Position numbers and translations under genes: made by a program
Source: Pratylenchus scribneri
Taxonomy: Eukaryota > Nematoda > Chromadorea > Rhabditida > Pratylenchidae
Assembly: GCA_030063045.1 (NCBI GenBank)
Contig: JAQSEB010000147.1
Span: 248,001-312,000 of the forward strand
Length of the DNA stretch: 64,000 bases
Direction of reading: 5' to 3'
The notes under the pieces: generated by a model
Seen by the model: the letters and a program-made list of their open reading frames with translations, nothing else
The model's database searches: none
What the model was told of the DNA's origin: nothing
In this document: in pieces, positions 11,796 through 20,233 of the stretch
Layout: each line of letters starts with the position of its first letter
How positions within the stretch are numbered: position 1 is the first letter of the stretch

Positions 11796-12103
11796 CGGAC
11801 GGGAAAAATGTTGTAAAAGTTAGATGGTATTGTGAATCAATTTAGAAATTCTGTTATGTATAAAGTTATAGGTTAATATAAGATAAAATTTTAATTAAAA
11901 TAATTGTTTTTTTATTAAATTTTGGTTAAAATCAAAAAATTGACTTATTTTCGAAAATTAAAATAGAAAAAAAAATGTATCGGAGTTAAAAATAAAAATT
12001 TTGAATTAAAAATTTTAAAGGTAAGATCACTTTTAGCAATTCTATAAGATTAAAGATTTGAAGATAATTAAATATTTATTAAGTGATATTATTATTATTA
12101 TTT

Positions 12104-12248
12104 TATTAGGGTTAATTCCCCGCCAAGCGGGATTGTGACGCGGGGCGGGGGAATCCAAGAATTTTGGGCAAATTCCCCGCACCCTGATCCCCGATTCCCC
12201 GTTTCCCCGCTTTTTCATTCCCCGCCCGCGGGGAATTAACCCTATTAT
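12104..12248. repeat. GC-rich inverted repeat in B2 intron 4
   Basis: The arm attagggttaattccccgc faces gcggggaattaaccctatt about 145 bp away, with CCCCGC-rich DNA between. Probably a small foldback element. Confidence 0.75.
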
Positions 12249-12353
12249 TTATTGACTTTTATTTAAATTTCCATTTTCATCCAATTTTAGATCAGTCCAA
12301 AAACGGACATTTACTCATTGGGTCGACTTATGCTCATATTGGCTATTCAAACG

Positions 12354-13222
12354 GTGATTCGACATTTGCGCCGGGAACATTTGCGACGCCGACATTTGCG
12401 CCGCAACATTTGCGACGCCGGCATTTGCGCCGCAACATTTGCGACGCCGACTTTTGCGACACCGACTTTTGCGACGCCGACTTTTGCGACGCTGACATTT
12501 GCGACGCCGACTTTTGCGACGCTTCAGAAATGCTAACTATTGTTATCAAAAGAATTTTGTTGAAATTATATTACTCATATCATTAAAAAGCGAAATAATT
12601 TTGCTTTTATAAAATGGAAAACTGAGAAAGAATAGCAGCGTAATAGGCTGAGGCCTCATGAAATCGACCCTACGCGAGAGGTGCAAGATCTGCCCCATTC
12701 AAATACATATATAAGAAATGATAGGGCAATTCGGGATTTAATCATTGGATTTGACCAACAGGATCCTAATGCACGCAATGATGCAACACGGATTACTCAT
12801 CTTCATGCATTACAATTTCGTTTAACAACAAAGGGATTGGATAATTGGATTGATTGATGATTGGAATTTTTAAATAATATTTAATCAGCAATTTATTTAT
12901 CATTTATTTAGCTAATAATTCAAATTATTATTATTTGATTTTATTTTACATTATTTTACAAAATTTAATAGCATTTCATGGGGCGTCGCAAATGTTCCGG
13001 CGCAATAGTCGGCGTCGCAAAAGTCAGCGTCGCAAATGTCGGCGTCGCAATAGTCAGCGTCGCAAATGTCGGCGTCGCAATAGTCAGCGTCGCAAATGTC
13101 GGCGTCGCAATAGTCAGCGTCGCAAATGTTGCGGCCCAATAGTCGGCGTCGCAAATGTCGGCGTCGCAATAGTCAGCGTCGCAAATGTCGGCGTCGCAAA
13201 AGTTCCGGCGCAAATGTCGGCT
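12354..13222. mobile_element. Foldback element with inverted minisatellite arms
   Basis: The left arm (12357-12527) repeats GACATTTGCGACGCC-like units. The right arm (about 12977-13222) is the same array in inverse (GGCGTCGCAAATGTC and variants with AATAGTC). The 450-bp centre is not repetitive and holds an open frame (12636-12857). The left arm begins inside exon 5 of B2 and ends its kinase frame. A related element with GCGCCCC units lies at 36889-37336. Confidence 0.8.
12636..12857 (+). CDS. 73-codon coding-like fragment inside the foldback element
   Basis: After a possible acceptor (gaatag) a frame runs 73 codons to TGA. The peptide has normal amino-acid balance: RPHEIDPTREVQDLP early, AIRDLIIGFDQQDPNARND in the middle and LTTKGLDNWID at the end. 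It has no ATG start and would be a 3' exon or captured gene piece. I do not recognise the family. The DNA around it is more GC-rich than nearby introns. It could be cargo of the element or an older host exon that the arrays flank. Confidence 0.4.
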   Translation, partial: QRNRLRPHEIDPTREVQDLPHSNTYIRNDRAIRDLIIGFDQQDPNARNDATRITHLHALQFRLTTKGLDNWID

Positions 13223-13383
13223 AACCAAACAAAAAAATTATGATCTTTTTGAGTTAGCATTTTTAGAAAACACAAAAACACATAAATTTATAAATGTTAA
13301 AATTGCAAAAAACATATTTTGTTTGAAATGTTTTAAATAAGGTTAGTATTTATTGCTAGTAAAATTGCTTTTTGCTACTTTTT

Positions 13384-13664
13384 TTTGACTTCTAACAAAT
13401 CAGAAACCGGTTTTAAACAATACAAATCTTATACCAATTTAATTGTACTCATTGAGAACGAGACGAATCGATAGGTATATAATTCGTTCAAAATTAATGA
13501 GTTAAAACATTTAAACCATTTTCCAGTTTTTGGTTTTATACATTTTAATTTTGGGTCAAAACCATGACAAATTATATATCAATCGATGCGTCTCGATGCG
13601 TTCTACAAATTGGTATAAGATTTGAAGAGTCTAAAACCGGCTTATGTTTGTTAGAAGTCAAAAA
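13384..13664. mobile_element. MITE family II copy
   Basis: Palindrome with ttctaacaaatcagaaaccg at the left and the inverse (gttagaagtcaaaaa) at the right, with gacgaatcgataggtatata mirrored by tatatatcaatcgatgcgtc. About 280 bp, no coding capacity. Confidence 0.75.
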
Positions 13665-13729
13665 TTATTTCGATTACTATCTTTAAATAATGACTTTTTC
13701 GATTAAATGTGCAACTCACTCTTTTGATT

Positions 13730-14800
13730 TCAAAGTTTTTTTTTCAAAAAATTAAATACTGTCAAAATTATAAAAACCTTCTGTTTGTTTTTAAAAAATG
13801 GCGCATCTTCAATCAATTTCGGCAATTTTTCAAACGTTTCTTCAATAAGCACGCCAATTTGCTCATAATGATGGACAATTTCAGGCACCCCTTTGGGCAA
13901 ATTTCCAGCAGGATATTCGTTCAATTCCACCTCTTCCCAAACTGGGTTTTCTACATCAATTACAGCCTTTAATTTATCCGAATTCGTTTTCAAAATTTCC
14001 CCTAAATTCGTTTCCACAGAAATTCCTTTATTGAATTTTCGGTTTCCTTTTTTAAATATTTTTCCCAATGTTCTCTTTTTCTCCAAAATTATATGCCAAA
14101 TTTCTTTATAAGCATTTTCCTTATTTTTCTCAAATAATTCTTCAAATATTCCTTCCAATGTTTGTCTATTTCTCTGAATTATTTCGGCCAATTTGTTGAA
14201 ATTCTTTTGGGGTATTCCAATTTGCAATTCCAATTTTGTTTTGTCCACAAATTTGTTCAAAATTTTGCGTAAAGAAATTAAATCATTTATCAATTCTAAT
14301 CGTTTTTCATTCCGAATTTCCACCGTAATTTCCTTCGAAATTTCTTCAGAAATTTTTCGAGGAATTTCTCTGGGAATTCCACCCGGAATTTTCTTATGAA
14401 TATTTCCTCCATTTCGAATTTCCTCTTTAAGTTTTTTCAGATCATTCAATTTTCCCTCCGCCAATTTTAATTTGTTCAATTCGACGGCAATTTCCTCAAA
14501 ATTTCCATTCCCTTTCGTCAAATATTCCTTCACATTTTTATTCATTTTCTGAAATTCCGACAGAAATTCCTTACGGATTAATGCCTCCACAAATGGATGG
14601 CCCATTTCCTGGAGTGATTTTTTGCCAACAATTTTGCCTAGTTTTTCCACAAATTTTATCAAATCTTCTTTAAAAGCCGCAATGAATGTTTTCATGTCAT
14701 TGAGAATGAATTCAGATTTGGAGGGAATTGTGGGCAAATTTGGTTTTGGTTGTACAAAATTTAGGAAAATTAATAAAATGAAGATAAAAAATAGTAGCAT
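13730..14800 (-). CDS. Secreted helical Lys/Glu-rich protein, single exon, 356 aa
   Basis: One uninterrupted frame from ATG to stop. The start has a clear signal peptide (LLFFIFILLIFLNF) and a likely cleavage near residue 18. The mature protein is charged and predicted mostly helical, with heptad-like Lys/Glu/Leu patterns at 25-130 and 170-260, and a short repeat at about 135-155 (IPGGIPREIPRKISEEISKE) in which Ile recurs every four residues. There are no Cys in the mature part. I do not recognise a family. It lies between B2 and B3, and if those belong to one transcript it would be nested in the intron on the opposite strand. It may be an extracellular or effector-like protein; only secretion is supported. 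Confidence 0.65.
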   Translation of the reverse strand: MLLFFIFILLIFLNFVQPKPNLPTIPSKSEFILNDMKTFIAAFKEDLIKFVEKLGKIVGKKSLQEMGHPFVEALIRKEFLSEFQKMNKNVKEYLTKGNGNFEEIAVELNKLKLAEGKLNDLKKLKEEIRNGGNIHKKIPGGIPREIPRKISEEISKEITVEIRNEKRLELINDLISLRKILNKFVDKTKLELQIGIPQKNFNKLAEIIQRNRQTLEGIFEELFEKNKENAYKEIWHIILEKKRTLGKIFKKGNRKFNKGISVETNLGEILKTNSDKLKAVIDVENPVWEEVELNEYPAGNLPKGVPEIVHHYEQIGVLIEETFEKLPKLIEDAPFFKNKQKVFIILTVFNFLKKKL

Positions 14801-14997
14801 TTTGTTTGAAAGTACCGATTTTAATGCAAATAATAATTCAAAAGATGATTTTTACTTAAATTGTTTGATTAGATTACAAAAATGAATAAAAAACAAAGAA
14901 TTCGTGTGATTTAAATCCGCCTTTATTCAATACCCCTTTTCCTTGGCCATTTCTCCCTCCACTCCAAACCCTTAATAATCGATTTTAGCCTCAAAAA

Positions 14998-15800
14998 TTG
15001 GGCCTCCCTATTTCCCGAAATCCATTCTCCACTCAATCCCAACCCATCGCGCACTGTCCTCCTTCCTCGATATGCCGGGTGCCAGCCCATCGCGCACTCC
15101 CAAAATTTGGCCAAAATCAAGCTCACTCGAACAATGTACACATTCACTCTATCCCTCTCAAAAAATCATTCCCTCTGGTCCTCTTTGTCCTTCTCCCCCC
15201 CCCCCCCCCCCAATACCACCTACCCATGGCCAACTCCCAGCCTCGCCCCATTACCCATGTCCATGTTTACTCGCTCGATCTGTCCGATGTCCATCCTTTC
15301 TTCCCTGTTTTTCTCATCTCCCAAATCCCGATCATTCGCGCACTCCCAAAATTTGGCCAAAATCAAAGCTCGTTCAATCAATGTACAAATCAACCCCCCC
15401 TCCCCATAGCTTTCCCTCTTGTCCTCTTTGTTGATTTACCTTCTCCCTCCAATGTCCAATACCACCAACCCATGGCCAAAATCAGAACTCCGAGCCTCAC
15501 TCCATTAGCCATGTGGCACGCTCGCACTGCCCATCCCTTTGTTCCTTGTTTTTTTCATTCCCCCAAATCCAGAATCGCGCACTCCAAAGTCCTCCCTGTT
15601 GATTACCCCCCCCCCCCCCCCAATACCACCAACCCATGGCCAAAATCAAAGCTCCGAGCCTCACCCCATTACCCTTGTCCATGTTACTCGCTCCCAATGT
15701 CCATCCTTTCTTCCCTGTTTTTATCACCTACCCCAAATCCAGAATCGCGCACTCCAAAATGTGGCCAAAATCAAAGCTCACTCAAGCAATTAACATTTTA
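14998..15800 (+). repeat. Degenerate tandem repeat, about 180-250-bp units, C-rich
   Basis: A block beginning cgcgcactcccaaaatttgg and continuing through gctc, a C homopolymer, caatacca-c-acccatggcc, cctc-ccccattacccatgtcc and atcctttcttccctgttttt recurs at about 15091, 15336, 15567 and 15748. The C runs at 15187-15212 and 15607-15621 are homopolymers prone to length errors. Several frames stay open for 80-280 codons because the sequence has few stops; they are Pro/Ser-rich by-products. Confidence 0.8.
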
Positions 15801-15840
15801 CAATTACCCTTCCCTCATCAGGGTTGGAAAAATTTAGTTT

Positions 15841-16444
15841 CGGGCTCTTTTGTTTCAAAAATTTCGTGGTTTTTTGAGTTTTATTATAAAATCGGGATGA
15901 ATCATCTAAATATAATTCCATTTTTTATTTAATAAAAATTAATTTTCTCTCTATTTTTGAATACATATTTTTAAAAAAAATTAAAGAATAATTATTTTTG
16001 CAATTTTTATAATAAATAAATAAAAATAATAAAAATATTTTAATTTAAACTAATGAGAATTAATTTGCTATAATTAATTAAAATAAAGGAAAATCCTTGG
16101 CTAAATCCCATTTTATGCATGCATTTTAAATAAATAAAAATAAATAAATAAATAAATAGGATATAAAATTCATATAAATTCGATAAATTTTGAATATTTT
16201 AATCACCAAACATTATACCTATTTATTCTGTTAGAAGCCCATGGGCTTTTTAGACCCTCTGGAAACGGGATTTTATGAATTTTTTGATACGAAAAATGCT
16301 TATTTCGGCTTAATTTCACCTAAAATCGGTTATTTTTGATAAGAGTTTTTGATGTGGTAGGCTTTATGATTCTAATAGAATAAAATACGGTAATCATTGT
16401 TCAATTTTTGTTAAAAGTCGAATTCATTTCCAACATTTTTTTTT
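15841..16444. other. AT-rich stretch, nothing identified
   Basis: Very AT-rich DNA with short A/T runs and taaataaataaataaata. No gene, element boundary or RNA gene is seen. Confidence 0.5.
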
Positions 16445-16948
16445 CTACCAAACCATTTGCATCTTTCTGTTCACTTCACCAATTCCATTATTGTTCACGT
16501 ATGCATATTTTGATGGATTCGATTCCCATAAAATCTCCTCTGATTGCTCCACTGCTGCTGATGGTACAGCATTTTGTGTCAGATTCATTGTATTTTTTGT
16601 TGAATCGCTACTGGCTGTTTTATTCACCGATTTATAAACAATTTCCTCTCCTTCTACTTCTTCATCATTTTTCACAATTTTATTCGGAACATCCAAAATA
16701 TTTTCCTCCTTTGGTTGGCTCAATTTTATGGACCCAATATCACCAGATTTCAACAAAATTTCCTCATGAGGTTCCACAACATTCTCATATTTAGATTTTA
16801 ACGGCTTTTCATTTGTTTTCATTCCGTCTGAATTTTCAGGAATATTTTTTGGTATTTCCCTCATTATTTTGTCTTTTTTCTTTGCCGGATTCGATTCGTC
16901 AAAAATTCTTTTTTTATTGGCCAATTTAGGCCCCTTTGGATGTTCAGG
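16445..16948 (-). CDS. Unplaced 3' exon, acidic Lys-rich protein
   Basis: A 168-codon frame on the - strand opens right after a good acceptor (gattttttccag) and ends at TAG. It lacks an early ATG, so it is probably a terminal exon. A short upstream open stretch with donor CTGG|gtaaga near 17055 could precede it (phase 0), but the remaining exons are not found. The peptide starts PEHPKGPKLANKKR, has a basic patch (PAKKKDKIMR), then is Glu/Asn/Ser-rich without Cys or repeats. No family recognised. It lies just before B3 on the other strand and could be a tail fragment of a rearranged gene. Confidence 0.35.
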   Translation of the reverse strand, partial: PEHPKGPKLANKKRIFDESNPAKKKDKIMREIPKNIPENSDGMKTNEKPLKSKYENVVEPHEEILLKSGDIGSIKLSQPKEENILDVPNKIVKNDEEVEGEEIVYKSVNKTASSDSTKNTMNLTQNAVPSAAVEQSEEILWESNPSKYAYVNNNGIGEVNRKMQMVW

Positions 16949-17118
16949 CTGGAAAAAATCAGAATGGTCTAGTTATATTTGACAAGAAAATTTTTGACGT
17001 TTTTTTGTCATTTTCAGATTTTTTGACAAATTAATACGATCAAATAATAAATCTTACCCAGACTGTAATCCAATGTTCATCAATCTTTTATTTTTATTTG
17101 CATCAATTTAAAATATAG

Positions 17119-18493
17119 ATCAGTCCAGGAACGGACATTTTCTCATTGGGTCGACTTATGCTAATGTTGGCTGTACAAACACCACAAATGAAAAAATTTA
17201 TTCCCCAAATAAAGCAATTTTGGGAAGAAGTGAATCACAGAAAGAATTCTGAAGAAAGTCATAAAAATTGGGCCATATTATTGGATGAGATGCTCAGAGT
17301 CGCCGGAATTCATCCAACAATTATATTACCATCGAATGTGGAAGAATTATCTGAATCTGAAAATGAATATGAAATTTTTGAACATGAATCGCAGCGATCG
17401 AACTTGGAAGAAATTTCTGATCATGAAAATGAAGTTTTTGATGGGAAAGAAATTTCTGAGCATGGATATGAATATGAAAATTCTGAAGATGAATCGGAAT
17501 GGAATTTAGAAAAAATATATAATAAGATTTTAGAGCGTGAAAGGAAAGAAAAGGAAGAACAGAAAAGGAAAAAAGAAATTGAAGAAAGAAATGAATTTTT
17601 TAAAACACTATTTGAGGAATTGAAGATGAATTATGGACATTTGATTAAAATCATTGAGGTAATTAAATTTGAATCAATATTAAAAGTTTCATCCTGGTGA
17701 CAGACGGTTTCTTTTTGTGAAGACCGGTTTCATTCTAATGACAACCGGTTTCATCTTAGTGCCAGCCGGTATCATTCTAATGACATCCAATTTCTCATCA
17801 TTGATAGCCGGTTTCGGCATTTGTATTTCCTCTTTTTACTGATAGAATAGAAAAGGTGAATGGTTTCCCCATGGGTGGTGGTAGGAAATAGGAATTAGGT
17901 TTAGGGTCATTTGGGGATACTTGAGATAATATCATATCTCTGAATGACCCTTACTGACCCTAAACCTAATTCTGATGACCCATCGGGGACTCTTCAATTT
18001 CCACAGTTGACCCAAAAAGGGTTACACAAACTCCATAAGTACTCCCGGTTCTTATTAGTTATAGTGCAACTGGATGCATACTAATGATATCCGATAGTCC
18101 AAGCTCCAAACTTTTAAATATATTATTTAAAAATATAAAATTTTAATAATTTAAATCCCAATCGCAATCATAAAATCTCTCCAAATTGAATGATTTATAA
18201 AATGAAATTATATTATTTCACAGCAAACCCAAGCAACTGATCAAGAAAAAAGACCATCGATATCGTCAATCATCAAGGAATGCTCACAAAAATTGGTTCA
18301 TTTGGGAAGAATTCAAACCGAACGAAAAATGCACAAAAATCCAACTGCAAGAAAATTATTCTTCAGTGGAGTACTCACAACTGGAAGCTCAGAAAGAACT
18401 GATTCTTCGGGAAGCAGCAGCTCAAAAGGAAGCAGTTCGAAAAATTCCAAAAGAAGTCGTCGTCGTTGGAGCATGGATAGTATTCGATTTTGA
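17119..18493 (+). CDS. B3: C-terminal exons of a B-type kinase-like gene
   Basis: Two exons: 17119-17658 and 18224-18493. The first starts after aaatatag with SPGTDIFSLGRLML (subdomain IX), matches B1 through AVQTPQMKKF, then has a long acidic, Ser/Glu-rich insert and a Lys/Glu helix. The second starts after tatttcacag with QTQATDQEKRPSISSIIKEC (late kinase Arg-Pro motif) and ends in a Ser-rich and basic tail (SKRSRRRWS) that resembles a nuclear-localisation signal. Both junctions are phase 0 and equal B1's. No exons 1-4 lie directly upstream. It is either the remnant of a separate copy, or the true 3' end of B2 across a 5.8-kb intron: B2 exon 4 to 17119 is in frame. The intact frame over 270 codons argues for recent or present function. 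Confidence 0.65.
17706..17830. repeat. Degenerate 22-24-bp repeat with AACCGGTTTC core
   Basis: About five units of the type accggtttcattctaatgac lie in B3 intron 5. The inverse (agaatgaaaccggttttc) occurs near 2088 in intron 5 of B1. Confidence 0.6.
17855..18060. mobile_element. Probable MITE family III copy
   Basis: Palindromic centre: taggtttagggtcatt faces aatgacccttactgaccctaaaccta. The outer parts share ccatgggt / acccat and the agtactccc end with 25845-26085 and 57313-57571. It lies in B3 intron 5. Confidence 0.6.
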
Positions 18494-19215
18494 AATTAAT
18501 TGCATTTTAATTGTGATCAATGTTTTATTATGAATGCGAATTGAAAGTATTTAAGAACCGTCCATCTTTATTTATATTTGTGCAATTTTATGGTGATAAA
18601 TTGAAATGCCGGCCTTAACCTAGCCCTAACCCCTAGTCCTACCCTAGTTACTGTTCCATGAAATGTAGGCACCCACAAGCGACATTTGGGTACATGATTT
18701 TTTGACACAAAGTGCAAAAAATGATTTAAAACAAAACAATATAAAAACTGATTTGTTTATTATTTAAATGAATTTAACGATCATATTATATAGTAAATTT
18801 GAGTTTCTGTGAATTTTATGAGTCCAAATTTTTTTTAAAAAGAAAAATTCTCAAAATCAACAATCTTATATTAATCGAAGCAACTTAACGAGCTACACCA
18901 AAAAAACTTATTTATTTTACAAAAAACTTAAAATTTTAGCAATATAGCAGTTCAAAGCCATATGATCAAGTAGAAAATTTTTTGAAGGCACCCAAAATTC
19001 CTACTCATACTTATGCTGCTGATTCCGAATCGTAGGAGCCATATTTGTGTAAACGTAACTTGAATCTGATAATCTGGATTACCATCTAATTTTTCATGTT
19101 ATTATTTTTTGATTCCCCATTCTGAATCCCCTATATTGATTTAGGTTCATTCTCATCCAATTTTATTCATGACATTAATTTTTTTGAATTAATCATTCTA
19201 AACCCTCTATTAATT
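18494..19215. other. Intergenic between B3 and the A array
   Basis: AT-rich, with a short stretch of ccctaacc-type motifs near 18620-18650. No coding frame or clear element was found. Confidence 0.5.
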
Positions 19216-19217
19216 TG

Positions 19218-19460
19218 GGTTCAATGCGGTATTATTTACGGAATCGCCGAGAAGAATATAGGCAAAAATGCTGTCTCTGATCATACTCATCGATTTGCTC
19301 TATATTTGGCGCACGCCTACAAGTAGTGAATGAGGACTTCCTGACAAATCAAGGCATTTTTTGATGGCCATAGATAAGATAATGCGCGGCTTTTTGGGAG
19401 ATGGCAGATAGCTAAAGGAAAATCGATGGTCAGTAAAAATGCTGACTTGAATATTGAATT
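19218..19460 (+). promoter_or_regulatory. Upstream module, distal copy before A1
   Basis: Has the order seen before other A genes: a ttacggaatc block, catcgatttg-ctatatttgg-gc, a GA-rich part, then aaaatcgatgg-cagtaaaaatgctgacttgaat at 19420-19456. It is a diverged duplicate of the proximal copy. Confidence 0.5.
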
Positions 19461-19849
19461 GGTTTTGATTCAAATAGAACGGTAACTTTAAAATCCGCAA
19501 ATTAAATACATCATTAAAATGAAGGCCTAAATGGAAGATCTTGGCTTTGGTAGATCCTTCTTCTTGGCCAATTTAGTCCTTTCGGTTCTAGTCAAACAAA
19601 ATGAAGTACCCACTATAATCCGCTGGTATTCTATCAATTTCGGTCATTTTTAGAGTTAGATTAAATTACTCAGAAATGAATTCGATAATCTCGATAGCCT
19701 ATGAGAGATCGACATTAGGTATAATTTACAAAATATTCAGGACATTTTGGAGATATTCCTTTCAAATATATTTTATTTTAAATCCGTTATTTTCAAAGTT
19801 CTAAATTTGGATATTTTTGTTACGGAATATTTTATTTACGGATTCGACG

Positions 19850-20130
19850 GAACACGAAGAAAACATTGGCCAATATTGACAACTGCTCACATGCCCATCG
19901 ATTAGGACTCCATTTTTGTGGGGCGCGAGCGCATACAAGTAGAAGATAGCGAGATCGAGGCTTGTGCATTATTGTCAGGTCCTGAAAAAGGAAAGCATTT
20001 TGAGAGAGGCTATAGCTTATAGTTTAGGTAAAGTGGGATGATTTGGGGGAGAGCCATGGAAAAATCGATGGACGGCAAAACCTGCTGACCGGGAATATTT
20101 TTGGTTTGGGGTTTGATGAGCATTCAAATT
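19850..20130 (+). promoter_or_regulatory. Upstream module, proximal copy before A1
   Basis: Contains tttacggattcgac, ggccaatattgac, catgcccatcgatt, ggggcgcgagcgc, aaggaaagcattttgagag, gatttgggggagagcc and the core aaaatcgatgg-cggcaaaacctgctgac (20060-20090), about 140 nt before the start codon. It is followed by an acceptor (atttag) about 40 nt before the ATG. Confidence 0.6.
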
Positions 20131-20233
20131 GAACGGTTTTATTTAAATTAAAATCTCCAAAATTTAAATTGTTATTAAATCAAATTAATATTTATTTAGA
20201 TTCCAAATATCCAAATTCCATCAAGCTTAATTG

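Larger units (their letters stand above)
7854..12536 (+). pseudogene. B2: secreted kinase-like gene, truncated in exon 5
   Basis: Exons: 7854-8102 (signal peptide, Cys-Ser-Cys, glycine loop GKGGTALV), 8181-8392 (CVAIKVA), 8535-8734 (AIVMELG hinge, helix E), 11033-11274 (FIDLKPQN, IDFGSAL, APEIY), then 12291-12353, which encodes only TDIYSLGRLMLILAIQT. The first four exons are open and have the same intron positions as B1. Exon 5 then runs into a foldback minisatellite and stops at 12536 after translating the repeat, so the end of the C-lobe is missing. The start is the ATG at 7854, about 20 nt after an acceptor (aatacag). Intron 3 is 2.3 kb and filled by a 22-bp minisatellite. B3 exons 5-6 at 17119-18493 would also splice in frame to exon 4, giving about 570 aa, so a rescued transcript is possible. 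Otherwise this is a recent pseudogene. Confidence 0.7.

Noticed and set aside
12935..13243. Arg/Ser-rich frame of 102 codons
   Set aside because: It is the GGCGTCGCAAATGTC array read through; the other strand is open too.
13709..14885. Forward-strand frames of 68-87 codons
   Set aside because: They are antisense shadows of the 356-codon secreted gene.
14998..15837. 279-codon Pro/Ser-rich frame
   Set aside because: The DNA is a degenerate tandem repeat with poly-C runs; overlapping frames are equally open.
19300..19500. 66-codon frame on the - strand
   Set aside because: It lies in the distal upstream module; the equivalent region before other genes is not open.
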